59,021 nucleotides of DNA from Flammeovirgaceae bacterium BBD 1991-12 (GCA_001657315.1 LYSV01000036.1:1-59021); one strand, 5' to 3'; shown: positions 26,227 to 36,716, counted from the first letter of the stretch. Program-made: numbers and translations. Notes: a model not told the origin generated them from the sequence alone.

Positions 26227-28457
26227 AGAAACTTTATATACTGCTGATATTACTGGCGTCAGTGGCCGGCGCCCAGGATATTCCACTAGGTACCTGGAGA
26301 ACCCACTTCTCATACAACGCTGTTACAGCCCTGGCAGACGCTGGTAACCGGATCTACGCAGCTTCCACCGGGGGTATCTTTGTTTTCGATAAAGATGATA
26401 ACAGCCTTACCACTATAGGAAAATTGCAGGGATTGCAGGAAGAGGATATTTCTGCCATTCACTATAACCCCGGAACCTCACAGCTATTTGTAGGGTATGG
26501 TAGCGGTAACCTGGACATCATCGAAGGTTCTGAGATCATAAACATTGATCTCACTACAGATTCCCAGATCACCGGTTCACGGACCATCAATGACATTACT
26601 ACGGCCGGTGGCTCTCTCTTTCTGATGACAGATTTTGGCGTGTTACGGCTGGACCAGCAGAAGCTTGAAGTGACTGAGACGATAAGAGAGATAGGTGAGG
26701 ACAGAGGCCCTGTACAGGTTTACCAGGCCGCATTTTTCAGTGACTCGCTGTTTCTTGCTACCAGCGACGGGGTATTGGTGACCAACATTGTGAACAATGT
26801 CAACCTGGCTGATCCCAATGGATGGAAACGGTTCGGCCCGGAGGACAATTTGCCTGAGTCTTCATTTCAGGTCATTGTTGATCATAATGATCAAATAATG
26901 GCAGGCAAATCAGGGGATGGGCTTTACAGCTATTCCACTCAATGGACCAAAACCCCGGTTTTTGAGAACAGTACATTTCAAAGTGTAAAGGTGTCTGGCA
27001 ACAGTACCCTTTTCGTGGTTGACAATACCGTATTCGAATTGGATGAAAATCTGCAGGTTACACCCATTCAGGACGAATTGATCGTTGATCCTGTGGATGC
27101 CCTAAAGCAGGAAGCCGGTGGTCTTTTCGTCGGTGACCTGTCCAGTGGTATGGTGACCGATTTCGCAGGAGGGTTCCAGTCCCTGATCCCATCCGGCCCT
27201 TACTCGGACCGCGCTTTCAGAGTGACACATCAGGGTACCGGGGTCATAGGTTTACCCGGTGGTTATAACATTAATTTGAGCCCACAACGGATACCAGGCG
27301 GATACTATCTGTTCAGAGGGGGGCAGTGGTCCAACTTCCGCAGTGGAGAAGGGCTACCTGAATTCAATGATGCCGTGGACGCAGTTTACCAGAACAGACT
27401 GAACAGGACCGTACTGGCCTCCGCAGGCTACGGGCTTTTGACGATCAATAGTGACGGGGGTGCCGAACTCATTGATGAGAATACTGAAGGTAGTCCGCTT
27501 ATCAATACCCTGCCATCCGGTCGAAACGTGGTCATTCCATCCATTCTGGATTCGCCCGAAGGCCTTTGGGTGCTCAATTATGGCGCATTTACCCCTCTTC
27601 ACCTGTGGCAGGATGACGGGCAATGGAGGTCCTTTTCTCTGCCCTCCAACGGGGTTACTGACATAAAAGGTAATGCTACACAATTATGGATGATCATAGA
27701 TCCGCGCAGAGGAGGAGGGATCATGGTGTTTGACAAGGTGTCGGGTGAGGCACGCATGCTTACAGAAGAGCCCGGCAACGGTGGGCTGGTCAGCTCACAG
27801 GTCAATGCACTGGAACCAGACCGTGAAGGGCTCATATGGATAGGGACTGATGAAGGAGTGTCCGTTATTACTAATCCCTTTTCAGCCCTGTCCGGTACAG
27901 TAGACGCTTTTGAGCCGATATTTGAGAACAGGCCACTGCTAAGGGATGAATTCATCACGGCGATAGCCGTAGATGGAGGTGACAGGAAATGGATAGGCAC
28001 TACCAATGGTGTATGGCTGTTCGATCCACAGGCTGATCGGCAACTCCTGAACTTCACGGAAAACAATAGTCCCCTGCCCTCCAATGAAATACTGGACATT
28101 ACCATTGATCCCGTTTCAGGAGAAGTGTTTTTTGCCACACCCTCAGGAATACTGTCCTTCCGGGAAGGAGCGACGCGGGGAGGCAGTACTCATAATGATG
28201 TAAGGGTATTCCCTAACCCCGTCACTGCTGATTTTACCGGCACCGTTGGCATCTCCGGTCTGGTGGAGGACGCACAAATAAGGATCACAGATGCCAGTGG
28301 TAAGCTGATATGGCGCACCCGGGCTGTAGGGGGCACAGCTACCTGGCACGTAAGTGATTACAACGGTAATCGCGCAGCAAGCGGGGTCTACTTCATTTTC
28401 AGCTCGGATGATGACGGAGAAGAAACATTTGTAGGTAAAATTGCCGTAGTGAATTAA
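26223..28457 (+). CDS. porZ: PorZ-like T9SS propeller protein
   Basis: A 744-residue exported protein with a signal peptide (to about residue 17, AGAQD). The N-terminal beta-propeller is of PorZ type, starting IPLGTWRTHFSYN with TGGIFVFDK repeats. A second set of propeller blades resembles two-component regulator propellers (LIWIGTDEGVSVI, RKWIGTTNGVWLFD). The last 85 residues or so are a T9SS C-terminal domain (VFPNPVTADF, ASGVYFIFS). In Porphyromonas PorZ is part of the attachment complex that delivers A-LPS to cargo proteins. Start is GTG, overlapping the tdk stop (GTGA). Confidence 0.8.
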   Translation: MKKLYILLILLASVAGAQDIPLGTWRTHFSYNAVTALADAGNRIYAASTGGIFVFDKDDNSLTTIGKLQGLQEEDISAIHYNPGTSQLFVGYGSGNLDIIEGSEIINIDLTTDSQITGSRTINDITTAGGSLFLMTDFGVLRLDQQKLEVTETIREIGEDRGPVQVYQAAFFSDSLFLATSDGVLVTNIVNNVNLADPNGWKRFGPEDNLPESSFQVIVDHNDQIMAGKSGDGLYSYSTQWTKTPVFENSTFQSVKVSGNSTLFVVDNTVFELDENLQVTPIQDELIVDPVDALKQEAGGLFVGDLSSGMVTDFAGGFQSLIPSGPYSDRAFRVTHQGTGVIGLPGGYNINLSPQRIPGGYYLFRGGQWSNFRSGEGLPEFNDAVDAVYQNRLNRTVLASAGYGLLTINSDGGAELIDENTEGSPLINTLPSGRNVVIPSILDSPEGLWVLNYGAFTPLHLWQDDGQWRSFSLPSNGVTDIKGNATQLWMIIDPRRGGGIMVFDKVSGEARMLTEEPGNGGLVSSQVNALEPDREGLIWIGTDEGVSVITNPFSALSGTVDAFEPIFENRPLLRDEFITAIAVDGGDRKWIGTTNGVWLFDPQADRQLLNFTENNSPLPSNEILDITIDPVSGEVFFATPSGILSFREGATRGGSTHNDVRVFPNPVTADFTGTVGISGLVEDAQIRITDASGKLIWRTRAVGGTATWHVSDYNGNRAASGVYFIFSSDDDGEETFVGKIAVVN

Positions 28458-28511
28458 TGAAACTTCCAGCTTGTTACACCATCGTAACATAGGTATGGAC
28501 CTGATTGCAGA

Positions 28512-29162
28512 ATGCTTCACAAAACAAGAGGGATCGTATTTAAATTCTTCAGGTATCGGGACACGTCCATAATCGTGAAGATACTTACTGAAAGGCTGGG
28601 TGTACAGACCTATGTAGTCAATGGGGTAAGAAGTAAAAATGCAAAAATCAAAATCGCCCTTTTCCAGCCGCTTACACTCCTGGATCTTGTAGTCTATTAT
28701 AAGGAAAATGCCGAGATGCACCGGATAGCAGAGGTCAGATGCACGGAACCTTACCTGTCCATGCCTTATAATGTTGTTAAGTCATCCATAGGAGTATTCC
28801 TTGCGGAAGTACTTTATAAATCTATAAAGGAAGAAGGAGAGATAACCGATCTGTTTGATTTTATTCATGATTCAATGATGGTCTTTGATCATCTTGAAAC
28901 GGGTTTTGAGAACTTCCATCTGCAATTCATGCTCAAACTGACACGGTACCTCGGTTTCGGTATGGAAAATATCTTTGCTGACAAAGTCCCGGGTTCTGAA
29001 AATACTATAGTCCGGTTGCTGAAAAGCCCCTATGATGGTCAGGTCACACTTACCAATGGAGAACGTAGAGAGGCATTGGATTCAATCATCCGGTTTTATA
29101 CCTCGCATATTGATTCCTTTGGTGAGCTTAGGTCCCTCAGAGTACTGCAGGAGGTGCTGTAG
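28512..29162 (+). CDS. recO: DNA repair protein RecO
   Basis: A 216-residue protein that helps load RecA through RecF/RecR. The N-terminal OB fold begins LHKTRGIVFKFFRYRDTSII and includes VNGVRSKNAK; the C-terminal helical domain ends FGELRSLRVLQEVL as in Bacteroidota RecO. It is slightly shorter than the E. coli protein (242) and shows no Cys-rich zinc site. It lies 54 bases after the porZ-like gene and is the last gene before the ribosomal operon. Confidence 0.92.
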   Translation: MLHKTRGIVFKFFRYRDTSIIVKILTERLGVQTYVVNGVRSKNAKIKIALFQPLTLLDLVVYYKENAEMHRIAEVRCTEPYLSMPYNVVKSSIGVFLAEVLYKSIKEEGEITDLFDFIHDSMMVFDHLETGFENFHLQFMLKLTRYLGFGMENIFADKVPGSENTIVRLLKSPYDGQVTLTNGERREALDSIIRFYTSHIDSFGELRSLRVLQEVL

Positions 29163-29282
29163 ATCCCGCTACGGGAACACTGTAATTCCACGCGCTTCCG
29201 GACAATATTTACTTCTGCGCACACGGTTTTTTTAAGTGCCAGAGGCTGTACCCTGCCGGGCTTAAAAATTTTAAACCCAGTA

Positions 29283-29313
29283 TTTGCTTACTCATCATTA
29301 GTTTCTATCTTTG
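29283..29313 (+). promoter_or_regulatory. Promoter of the ribosomal protein operon
   Basis: TTTG at 29283-29286 and TATCTTTG at 29306-29313 stand 19 bases apart, an exact match to the Bacteroidota -33/-7 consensus. Transcription would start near 29320, giving a leader of about 54 bases before rplC that includes a short GGCA/TGCC hairpin (29346-29358). Confidence 0.8.
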
Positions 29314-29373
29314 CAGTCCTTTTGCGTAAAATTCGCGGGGGGCTTGGCATTTATTGCCTTTAAACATTTCAAA

Positions 29374-30006
29374 ATGTCTGGTATAATAGGAAGAAAAATC
29401 GGAATGACTAGCGTCTACAGTGCCAATGGTAAAAACATACCATGCACAGTGATAGAGGCTGGTCCTTGTGTAGTTACACAAGTGAAGAACGAGGACACAG
29501 ACGGCTACAGTGCCGTACAGTTGGGCTTCGGGGAGCGAAAAGAAAAAAATACTCCCAAGGCCTTGTTGGGACATTTCAAAAGAGCCAATACCACTCCAAA
29601 GAAGGAAGTGGCAGAATTCAGGGATTTCCGGATTGAATTCGAAGGAGGTGTGGAGCTTGGACAGGAGATCAAGGTAGCAGATGTATTTGCCGAAGGAGAC
29701 TTCGTGGATGCCATTGGTACTTCGAAAGGTAAAGGTTTCCAGGGGGTAGTGAAAAGACATGGCTTCGGTGGTGTGGGACAACGAACCCACGGACAGCATA
29801 ACAGAGAGCGTGCTCCGGGATCTATCGGTGGGGCGTCTTATCCGGCGAGGGTATTCAAAGGTATGAGAATGGCCGGCCGGACCGGCGGAAAGCGGGTCAA
29901 GATGATCAACCTTGAAGTAGTCAGGATCGTTCCCGAAAAGAATCTCATTCTGGTGAGTGGCTCAGTGCCTGGTGCCAATAACTCAACTGTAATTCTTGAG
30001 AAATAA
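29374..30006 (+). CDS. rplC: 50S ribosomal protein L3
   Basis: A 210-residue L3, an early assembly protein at the peptidyl transferase centre. It begins [15 protein letters not shown] and has the [14 protein letters not shown] and [15 protein letters not shown] blocks of the family. The ATG at 29374 replaces a longer open frame that reads through the promoter. It is the first gene of the operon; rpsJ, the usual preceding gene, is absent. Confidence 0.98.
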   Translation: MSGIIGRKIGMTSVYSANGKNIPCTVIEAGPCVVTQVKNEDTDGYSAVQLGFGERKEKNTPKALLGHFKRANTTPKKEVAEFRDFRIEFEGGVELGQEIKVADVFAEGDFVDAIGTSKGKGFQGVVKRHGFGGVGQRTHGQHNRERAPGSIGGASYPARVFKGMRMAGRTGGKRVKMINLEVVRIVPEKNLILVSGSVPGANNSTVILEK

Positions 30007-30635
30007 TGAACGTAGCAGTAGTAAAATATAACGGTGAAGATACCGGAAGAAAAGTGACCCTTTCCAAGGAGGTGTATGGTATCGAACCGAATGATCACGC
30101 CATCTATCTTGATGTTAAGCAGTACCTGGCCAATCAGCGTCAGGGTACGCACAAGTCAAAGGAGCGGGCGGAGATAGTCGGATCTACAAAAAAAATCAAA
30201 AGACAAAAGGGTACAGGTACTGCTCGTGCAGGAAGCATTAAGTCTCCTATTTTTAAAGGTGGAGGTAGAGTGTTCGGGCCGCGTCCCAGAAACTATTCCT
30301 TCAAGCTGAATAAAAAGCTGAAAGAGCTGGCCAGAAGATCGGCCCTGGCTTACAAAGCCAAAGACAAAAGTATTAGCGTTGTTGAAGACTTCTCTTTCGA
30401 GGCTCCCAAAACAAAAGAGTATATCAATATGCTCAACGCTCTTTCTGTTGCGGATAAGAAAACACTGCTTGTTTTGCCGGAATCCAACAGGAATGTTGTA
30501 CTGTCAGGGAGAAACGTACCGAACACCAGAGTGACAACTGCCGACCAGTTGAACACTTATGATGTACTGGATGCTGACAACCTGATATTGAGTGAGAGCT
30601 CAGTAGAGAAGATTGATAACCTATTGAAAAAATGA
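30006..30635 (+). CDS. rplD: 50S ribosomal protein L4
   Basis: A 209-residue L4 with the loop region [20 protein letters not shown] that lines the exit tunnel. Its start overlaps the rplC stop by one base. In E. coli L4 represses its own operon through the leader; whether it does so here is unknown. Confidence 0.98.
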   Translation: MNVAVVKYNGEDTGRKVTLSKEVYGIEPNDHAIYLDVKQYLANQRQGTHKSKERAEIVGSTKKIKRQKGTGTARAGSIKSPIFKGGGRVFGPRPRNYSFKLNKKLKELARRSALAYKAKDKSISVVEDFSFEAPKTKEYINMLNALSVADKKTLLVLPESNRNVVLSGRNVPNTRVTTADQLNTYDVLDADNLILSESSVEKIDNLLKK

Positions 30636-30637
30636 TC

Positions 30638-30925
30638 ATGAGCATTTTAGTAAAGCCATTGGTTACTGAAAAAGTCTCTGCCTTGAACGAAAAAGGAAAG
30701 TATGGTTTCATTGTAAACCGCAATGCCAATAAGGTGGAGATCAAAAAGGCCGTAGAGAAAATGTACGGTGTGACTGTAGAGGATGTAAATACTATGAACT
30801 ACCTCGGAAAGAAGAAAGCCAGGTATACAAAGTCAAAGATCATTACTGGTCGTACGCCATCCTACAAAAAAGCCATTGTGACGGTTGCAGATGGTGATGT
30901 AATTGATTTTTACAGCGAAATTTAA
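30638..30925 (+). CDS. rplW: 50S ribosomal protein L23
   Basis: A protein of 95 residues (97 if it starts at the ATG at 30632, which overlaps the rplD stop). It shows the L23 core VKPLVTEKVS and KKAVEKMYGVTVEDVNT. L23 sits at the tunnel exit and is the docking site for trigger factor and SRP. Confidence 0.97.
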   Translation: MSILVKPLVTEKVSALNEKGKYGFIVNRNANKVEIKKAVEKMYGVTVEDVNTMNYLGKKKARYTKSKIITGRTPSYKKAIVTVADGDVIDFYSEI

Positions 30926-30935
30926 CTGAAGCAAG

Positions 30936-31760
30936 ATGGCAATTAAAAAATTAAGACCGGTCACTCCAGGCCAAAGATACAGGATAGCGCCGGCGTTCAC
31001 GGAGATTACCAAATCTACTCCTGAGAAATCGCTGGTAGTTACAAAAAAGAAAAGCGGCGGTAGGAATAACTCCGGTAAGATGACCATGCGTTACATCGGT
31101 GGAGGACACAAGCAAAAGACCAGGATCGTAGATTTTAAAAGAAATAAGTTTGACATACCTGCTACTGTTAAGTCAGTGGAATACGATCCTACGAGATCCG
31201 CGCGTATAGCCTTATTGTACTATGCTGATGGTGCCAAGGCCTACATTATTGCTCCCGAAGGTATCAAAGTGGGGCAGAAAGTGGTGTCCGGTGAAAATGT
31301 TGCTCCCGAAGTAGGCAATACGCTTCCTTTGGTCAAAATACCCTTAGGTACCATTGTTCACAATGTAGAGCTCAAGCCCGGCAAGGGCGGAGCCATGGCA
31401 CGTAGCGCCGGATCGTACGTTCAGTTGCTGGCAAGGGAAGGAAAGTACGCCACTGTGAAGTTGCCTTCAGGGGAAACCCGTAAGGTATTGGTGACCTGTC
31501 TGGCCACTATTGGTTCGGTATCCAATTCTGATCACATGAATGTGAGCCTTGGTAAAGCCGGTAGGAACAGGTGGTTGGGAAGAAGACCGCGTACAAGGGG
31601 TGTAGCTATGAACCCTGTTGATCACCCCATGGGTGGTGGTGAAGGCCGTGCTTCAGGAGGACATCCGAGATCAAGGACAGGATTGCTGGCGAAAGGCAAG
31701 AAGACCAGGGCGCCCAAAAAATATTCCAATAATCTAATCATCAGTAGAGGTAAGAAATAA
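30936..31760 (+). CDS. rplB: 50S ribosomal protein L2
   Basis: A 274-residue L2, needed for subunit joining and peptidyl transfer. Conserved segments include [18 protein letters not shown]-like residues near 45-60 and the functional loop [18 protein letters not shown] with its essential His. Normal length. Confidence 0.98.
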   Translation: MAIKKLRPVTPGQRYRIAPAFTEITKSTPEKSLVVTKKKSGGRNNSGKMTMRYIGGGHKQKTRIVDFKRNKFDIPATVKSVEYDPTRSARIALLYYADGAKAYIIAPEGIKVGQKVVSGENVAPEVGNTLPLVKIPLGTIVHNVELKPGKGGAMARSAGSYVQLLAREGKYATVKLPSGETRKVLVTCLATIGSVSNSDHMNVSLGKAGRNRWLGRRPRTRGVAMNPVDHPMGGGEGRASGGHPRSRTGLLAKGKKTRAPKKYSNNLIISRGKK

Positions 31761-32038
31761 TGGCTAGATCACTAAAGAAGGGACCTTATATTGATTTCAG
31801 GCTGGAGAAAAAAATCGAAGCCATGAATGACTCCGGGAAAAAATCAGTGATCAAAACATGGTCACGCAGGTCGATGATCTCTCCGGACTTCGTAGGTCAC
31901 ACTTTTGCCGTGCATAATGGCAATAAGTTTATCCCGGTATATGTAACGGAAAACATGGTAGGACACAAGCTTGGTGAGTTTGCCCCTACCCGCAATTTCA
32001 GAGGTCACGTTGGTAAAAAAGACAAAGGCAGGAGATAA
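31760..32038 (+). CDS. rpsS: 30S ribosomal protein S19
   Basis: A 92-residue S19 beginning [12 protein letters not shown] and containing [20 protein letters not shown] and the [11 protein letters not shown] block. It overlaps rplB by one base. Confidence 0.98.
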   Translation: MARSLKKGPYIDFRLEKKIEAMNDSGKKSVIKTWSRRSMISPDFVGHTFAVHNGNKFIPVYVTENMVGHKLGEFAPTRNFRGHVGKKDKGRR

Positions 32039-32040
32039 CT

Positions 32041-32439
32041 ATGGAGGCAGTAGCTAAACTTAATAATGTACCTACCTCACCCAGAAAGATGCGCATGGTA
32101 GCGGATCTTATTCGTGGGGAGAGTGTGAGCAGAGCCTTGAATATTTTGAAGTTTGAGCCCAAGCAAGGCGCCGCGCGTCTGGAAAAGCTGCTTTTGTCGG
32201 CTATTTCCAACTGGCAACAAAAAAATGAAGAGGTAGACCTCGAAGATGCTGATCTTTTTATCAAGGAGATCAGAGTGGACAGCGGACGTATCCTGAAAAG
32301 ACTGAGACCTGCTCCCCAGGGTAGGGCTCATAGGATAAAAAAGAGATCCAATCACGTGACGCTCGTACTGGATAGCAAAATGCCAGTAGCTGAAGTGGAA
32401 GAGACTAAAGAAAACACGGAAGAAAAAGAAGATAAGTAA
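32041..32439 (+). CDS. rplV: 50S ribosomal protein L22
   Basis: A 132-residue L22 with the tunnel beta-hairpin ([20 protein letters not shown]). The last 18 residues or so form an acidic tail ([15 protein letters not shown]), longer than in E. coli L22 (110 residues), a milder form of what is seen in L17. Confidence 0.97.
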   Translation: MEAVAKLNNVPTSPRKMRMVADLIRGESVSRALNILKFEPKQGAARLEKLLLSAISNWQQKNEEVDLEDADLFIKEIRVDSGRILKRLRPAPQGRAHRIKKRSNHVTLVLDSKMPVAEVEETKENTEEKEDK

Positions 32440-33170
32440 TGGGACAAAAAGTTAACCCTATAGCTTTAAGACTGGGTATCGTCAGGGGATGGGATTCTGC
32501 ATGGTACGGCGGTAGTACTTTTTCTGATAAGCTGGTAGAAGATCATAACATCAGAAAGTATGTGAGAGCACGTATCCCCAAGGGCGGGATCTCCAAGGTG
32601 GTGATCGAAAGGACCCTTAAAAGGATCACCCTTACCATCCATACCGCCCGTCCCGGAGTAGTTATCGGTAAAGGCGGTGCTGAGGTAGACAAGATCAAGG
32701 AAGAGCTTAAGAAACTGACCGGAAAAGATGTACAGATCAACATTTTTGAGATCAAACGACCCGAACTGGACGCCAAGCTGGTAGGGGAGTCTGTTGCGCA
32801 GCAGTTGGAGGCAAGGATATCCTACCGCAGGGCGATGAAGCAGGCCATAGCTTCGGCGATGAGAGTAGGAGCTCAGGGGATCAAGATCAAGGTTTCCGGA
32901 CGGTTGGGCGGTGCTGAAATGGCACGTACCGAGCAGTACAAGGACGGAAGAATACCTTTGCATACCCTGAGAGCAGATATTGATTACGCCATCAGTGAGG
33001 CCAATACAGTATATGGAAAGATTGGTATTAAGGTATGGATCTTCAAAGGTGAAGTATACGGCAAGCGGGATCTTTCTCCCAACGTAGGTCTTGGAAGCAA
33101 TGCGCCCGGTGGAGGCAGAGGCGGACGCAAAAGAGCCCCTGAAGGCGCAAAAAGAAGAAGAGGTAATTAA
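32439..33170 (+). CDS. rpsC: 30S ribosomal protein S3
   Basis: A 243-residue S3 with the KH domain ([14 protein letters not shown]) and the C-terminal domain ([25 protein letters not shown]). Part of the mRNA entry helicase. It overlaps rplV by one base. Confidence 0.98.
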   Translation: MGQKVNPIALRLGIVRGWDSAWYGGSTFSDKLVEDHNIRKYVRARIPKGGISKVVIERTLKRITLTIHTARPGVVIGKGGAEVDKIKEELKKLTGKDVQINIFEIKRPELDAKLVGESVAQQLEARISYRRAMKQAIASAMRVGAQGIKIKVSGRLGGAEMARTEQYKDGRIPLHTLRADIDYAISEANTVYGKIGIKVWIFKGEVYGKRDLSPNVGLGSNAPGGGRGGRKRAPEGAKRRRGN

Positions 33171-33212
33171 TACTTGATAGTTGCGTGTAGCGCGCTTTAA
33201 TACGGACAAAAG

Positions 33213-33632
33213 ATGTTACAGCCAAAGAGAGTAAAATTCAGAAAAAAGCAGAAAGGCAGAGTAAAGGGCATTGCGCAACGAGGCCACAGGATCGCCTTTG
33301 GAGCATTCGGTATAAAGGCTCTTGAGCCCGGATGGATCACCTCCAGACAAATAGAGGCAGCAAGGATAGCCATGACCAGGGCCATGAAAAGGGAGGGGCA
33401 GGTATGGATCAGGATCTTCCCAGACAAGCCTGTGACCAAAAAACCCGCTGAAGTAAGGATGGGTAAGGGAAAAGGAGCCCCTGAATACTGGGTAGCCGTG
33501 GTCAAGCCCGGTACCATTATGTTTGAAGCAGGAGGTATAAGAATGGATCTGGCCAAGGAGGCCTTAAGACTTGCACAGCAGAAGCTTCCCATCAAAACTA
33601 AATTTGTAGTACGCAGAGACTACGTAGAATAG
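33213..33632 (+). CDS. rplP: 50S ribosomal protein L16
   Basis: A 139-residue L16 starting [16 protein letters not shown], with the arginine-rich [20 protein letters not shown] helix and [12 protein letters not shown] loop near the A site. Confidence 0.98.
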   Translation: MLQPKRVKFRKKQKGRVKGIAQRGHRIAFGAFGIKALEPGWITSRQIEAARIAMTRAMKREGQVWIRIFPDKPVTKKPAEVRMGKGKGAPEYWVAVVKPGTIMFEAGGIRMDLAKEALRLAQQKLPIKTKFVVRRDYVE

Positions 33633-33639
33633 AAGAAAA

Positions 33640-33834
33640 ATGAAAAATTCAGAGATTCGCGCCTTGAGTCTGGAAGAGTTGCGGCAAAAACTGGCGGGTG
33701 AGAAAGAAGCCTTCCAAAAGATGACTTTTGCCCATGCCATCTCCCCCATTGAGAATCCAATGAAAATAAAGGAGACCAGAAAGCTTATCGCCAGACTGCA
33801 GACAGAAATAAGGGCTAAGGAACTTGCTAAATAA
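33640..33834 (+). CDS. rpmC: 50S ribosomal protein L29
   Basis: A 64-residue two-helix L29 (MKNSEIRALSLEELRQKLAG, then KETRKLIARLQTEIRAKE), near the tunnel exit. Confidence 0.96.
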   Translation: MKNSEIRALSLEELRQKLAGEKEAFQKMTFAHAISPIENPMKIKETRKLIARLQTEIRAKELAK

Positions 33835-33841
33835 GAATTAA

Positions 33842-34099
33842 ATGGAGTCCAGAAAACTAAGAAAAGAAAGAATAGGGGAGGTGGTCAGCAATAAAATGCA
33901 AAAGTCGATCACCGTAGCGGTCAACAGAAAGGAGAAGCACCCTATCTATGGTAAGTTTGTGAATAAAACTACCAAATTCATGGCTCATGATGAAAAGAAC
34001 GAGTGCGGCATCGGCGATACTGTAAGGATCATGGAGACTCGTCCTTTAAGCAAGAAGAAAAGGTGGAGATTAGTTGAAATCATAGAAAAGGCGAAATAA
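33842..34099 (+). CDS. rpsQ: 30S ribosomal protein S17
   Basis: An 85-residue OB-fold S17 with [20 protein letters not shown] and the [16 protein letters not shown] block. Confidence 0.97.
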   Translation: MESRKLRKERIGEVVSNKMQKSITVAVNRKEKHPIYGKFVNKTTKFMAHDEKNECGIGDTVRIMETRPLSKKKRWRLVEIIEKAK

Positions 34100-34100
34100 A

Positions 34101-34469
34101 ATGGTACAGCAGGAGTCGAGGTTAAACGTAGCGGATAACAGTGGAGCAAAGGAAGTGCTCTGCATCCGTGTATTGGGAGGTACCGGCAAAAGGTACGCTT
34201 CCGTAGGTGACAAGATTGTTGTGTCAGTGAAATCTGCCATGTCTTCCAGTAACCTGAAAAAAGGTACAGTTTCAAGGGCAGTAGTGGTAAGGACGAAAAA
34301 AGAGGTGAGACGTAAGGACGGATCCTACATCCGTTTTGAAGATAATGCGGCAGTTCTGCTCACTGCAAACGATGAGCCCAGAGGCACTCGTATATTCGGT
34401 CCTGTAGCAAGAGAGCTGCGTGAAAAGCAGTTTATGAAGATAGTTTCATTGGCCCCTGAAGTTTTATAA
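34101..34469 (+). CDS. rplN: 50S ribosomal protein L14
   Basis: A 122-residue L14 with [18 protein letters not shown] and the [14 protein letters not shown] block at the subunit interface. Confidence 0.98.
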   Translation: MVQQESRLNVADNSGAKEVLCIRVLGGTGKRYASVGDKIVVSVKSAMSSSNLKKGTVSRAVVVRTKKEVRRKDGSYIRFEDNAAVLLTANDEPRGTRIFGPVARELREKQFMKIVSLAPEVL

Positions 34470-34472
34470 ACC

Positions 34473-34811
34473 ATGGAAAGGAGAAAGAACAAACAGCAAA
34501 AGCTGCACATCAGGAAAGGCGATACCGTGAAGGTAATTGCCGGCAACAGCAAGGGAAAATCCGGTAGTGTCCTCGAAGTTATCCCCTCAAAAAACAGGGC
34601 CATTGTAGAAGGCGTCAACGTAGTTACCAAACATGTGAAGCCATCGGCCACCAAGCCTGAGGGAGGTATTGAAAAAACTGAGGCTTCCATTCACATCAGC
34701 AATCTGATGGTAGTAGATCCTTCCAATGGAGAAGCCACGAGAATTGGGCGAAAAGAGAATAAGGAAGGCAAATTGCAGAGATATTCCAGGAAAACAGGAG
34801 AATTCATTTAA
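34473..34811 (+). CDS. rplX: 50S ribosomal protein L24
   Basis: A 112-residue L24 with a KOW motif ([20 protein letters not shown]) and the C-terminal segment [18 protein letters not shown]. It initiates 50S assembly. Confidence 0.97.
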   Translation: MERRKNKQQKLHIRKGDTVKVIAGNSKGKSGSVLEVIPSKNRAIVEGVNVVTKHVKPSATKPEGGIEKTEASIHISNLMVVDPSNGEATRIGRKENKEGKLQRYSRKTGEFI

Positions 34812-34813
34812 AA

Positions 34814-35365
34814 ATGGCTACACCCAGATTACGAGAAAAATATACGAAAGAGATCGTGCCGGCACTGAAGGAGAAATTTCAGTACAAGTCCGTGATGCAG
34901 GTGCCCAAGATCGAGAAGATCTGTATCAACAAAGGGATCGGCGCAGCGGTAGCAGATAAAAAACTGGTAGATACAGGTGTGGAAGAACTTACCCTGATTA
35001 CTGGCCAGAAAGCCGTGCCTACTTTGTCCAAAAAGTCCATATCGAACTTCAAACTGCGTGATGGTATGCCGATTGGCGCTAAAGTGACCCTGAGAGGTGA
35101 GAAAATGTATGAGTTCATGGACAGGCTCATGACGGTGGCACTCCCGAGGGTACGTGACTTCCGGGGTATCAGCGACAAGGGATTTGATGGAAGAGGCAAC
35201 TACACTGTGGGAGTAAAGGAGCAGATCATCTTTCCTGAGATCAGCATCGATAAGGTGAACCGGATCAGCGGAATGGATATTACATTTGTTACCTCCGCCA
35301 ATACAGACGAAGAAAGCTATGAATTGCTTAAGGCATTTGGTATGCCATTCACAAGCAAAAACTAA
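34814..35365 (+). CDS. rplE: 50S ribosomal protein L5
   Basis: A 183-residue L5 binding 5S rRNA, with [12 protein letters not shown] near the N-terminus and [18 protein letters not shown], ending in the usual LLKAFGMPF segment. Confidence 0.98.
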   Translation: MATPRLREKYTKEIVPALKEKFQYKSVMQVPKIEKICINKGIGAAVADKKLVDTGVEELTLITGQKAVPTLSKKSISNFKLRDGMPIGAKVTLRGEKMYEFMDRLMTVALPRVRDFRGISDKGFDGRGNYTVGVKEQIIFPEISIDKVNRISGMDITFVTSANTDEESYELLKAFGMPFTSKN

Positions 35366-35374
35366 TAAAGCACT

Positions 35375-35644
35375 ATGGCAAGAAAATCGGTTATAGCAAG
35401 AGAGAAAAAAAGAGAGAGACTGGTAGCACGGTATGCTGCAAAGAGAAAAGCCCTGAAAGAGGCAGGTGACTATGCAGCACTGGACAAGCTTCCGAGGAAT
35501 GCTTCTCCCGTAAGGTTACATAACAGGTGTAAGCTGACGGGCCGCCCTAAAGGTTACATGAGAAAATTTGGTATCTCAAGGGTAACTTTCAGAGAGATGG
35601 CCTCAGAAGGGAAGATACCCGGTGTGACCAAGGCGAGCTGGTAA
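35375..35644 (+). CDS. rpsN: 30S ribosomal protein S14 (zinc-free form)
   Basis: An 89-residue S14 of the long type that lacks the two CxxC pairs of the zinc form; its single Cys is in [12 protein letters not shown]. It ends the first part of the operon; a 93-base gap with a promoter follows. Confidence 0.97.
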   Translation: MARKSVIAREKKRERLVARYAAKRKALKEAGDYAALDKLPRNASPVRLHNRCKLTGRPKGYMRKFGISRVTFREMASEGKIPGVTKASW

Positions 35645-35660
35645 AAAGCTCTCTTTATAT

Positions 35661-35690
35661 TTTGTTCAAAAGAAATGTTACGTATCTTTG
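35661..35690 (+). promoter_or_regulatory. Internal promoter between rpsN and rpsH
   Basis: TTTG at 35661-35664 and TATCTTTG at 35683-35690 are 18 bases apart, close to the Bacteroidota consensus and with the same -7 octamer as the rplC promoter. It lies in the longest gap (93 bases) inside the operon and would give rpsH to rplQ an extra start of transcription near 35697. Confidence 0.7.
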
Positions 35691-35737
35691 CAGGCCCGTT
35701 TTAGGGGCGTGCAATTTTACTTTAGATCAATAAAGAA

Positions 35738-36136
35738 ATGACAGATCCGATAGCAGATTATTTAACCCGTCTGAGGAATGCGCTTAAGGCCCGTCATAGG
35801 GTGCTGGATATTCCTGCGTCGAATATCAAGAAGGAAATTACCAAAGTACTTCATGAAAAGGGGTATATTCTGAATTACAAGTTTGAGGATACAAAAAATC
35901 ATCAGGGGAATATCAAAATTGCCCTGAAATATAATACAGAAACCAAAAAACCAGCTATCCTGCATTTGGAGAGAGCAAGCAAACCAGGTCTCAGGAAGTA
36001 TGTACATGCCAATACTATGCCACGTGTACTGAATGGTCTTGGGGTAGCCATTGTGTCTACTTCCAAAGGTGTAGTTACGGATAAGGAGGCACGCGACATG
36101 AATGTGGGTGGCGAGGTATTGTGTTACGTATATTAA
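35738..36136 (+). CDS. rpsH: 30S ribosomal protein S8
   Basis: A 132-residue S8 starting [20 protein letters not shown] and with the C-terminal [18 protein letters not shown] block. In E. coli S8 represses the spc operon; here its gene is the first after an internal promoter. Confidence 0.97.
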   Translation: MTDPIADYLTRLRNALKARHRVLDIPASNIKKEITKVLHEKGYILNYKFEDTKNHQGNIKIALKYNTETKKPAILHLERASKPGLRKYVHANTMPRVLNGLGVAIVSTSKGVVTDKEARDMNVGGEVLCYVY

Positions 36137-36150
36137 TAACAAGTTAAACA

Positions 36151-36708
36151 ATGTCAAGAATAGGGAAAAAACCAATCAAACTTGCTGAGGGTGTAAGCTA
36201 CACGTTCGACCAGAATTCTGGTGAAGTGGCAGTGAAGGGCCCAAAGGGTGAGTTGAAGCAAACCATAGACCCTGCCTTTAAATTGGTTGAAAATGAAGGC
36301 GCATTGACGGTTGAGAGACCCACGGAGCAGAAGAGGCACAAGGCGCTGCATGGTCTGTACAGGTCACTCATCAACAATATGATAGTGGGTGTAAGTGAAG
36401 GTTTTCAGAAGCAGCTCGAACTGGTGGGTGTGGGTTATAAAGCCACGGCCCAAAACAATGTACTGGAACTCAGCCTTGGTTATTCACACAACATCTGGCT
36501 GGCAGTGCCGGCTGAGATAAAAGTATCAGCGCAGACAGAGAAGGGTAAAAATCCGATTGTCACACTTGAAGGATCTGACAAACAGTTACTGGGACAGGTC
36601 ACTGCCAAGATCAGATCATTGAGAAAAGTAGAGCCCTACAAAGGAAAAGGTATCCGGTTTGTAGGAGAGCAGATCAGGCGTAAAGCAGGAAAACAGGCAG
36701 CTAAATAA
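36151..36708 (+). CDS. rplF: 50S ribosomal protein L6
   Basis: A 185-residue L6 with two similar beta domains ([10 protein letters not shown] at the start, VGVGYKA in the middle) and the C-terminal [21 protein letters not shown]. Confidence 0.98.
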   Translation: MSRIGKKPIKLAEGVSYTFDQNSGEVAVKGPKGELKQTIDPAFKLVENEGALTVERPTEQKRHKALHGLYRSLINNMIVGVSEGFQKQLELVGVGYKATAQNNVLELSLGYSHNIWLAVPAEIKVSAQTEKGKNPIVTLEGSDKQLLGQVTAKIRSLRKVEPYKGKGIRFVGEQIRRKAGKQAAK

Positions 36709-36716
36709 TTAAGGAA

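Noticed and set aside
28472-28489. TGTTAC/GTAACA hairpin between porZ and recO
   Set aside because: Six pairs only, no T-run, and short gap; probably chance.
28143-28721. 192-residue minus-strand open frame across the porZ-recO gap
   Set aside because: It overlaps both coding regions and shows no recognisable domain or start signal.
29164-29176. TCCCG/CGGGA hairpin after recO as a terminator
   Set aside because: Five pairs with a 3-base loop and no T-run; too weak to call.
32466-33209. 247-residue open frame on the minus strand
   Set aside because: It lies opposite rpsC, has no family features, and is explained by codon use of the real gene.
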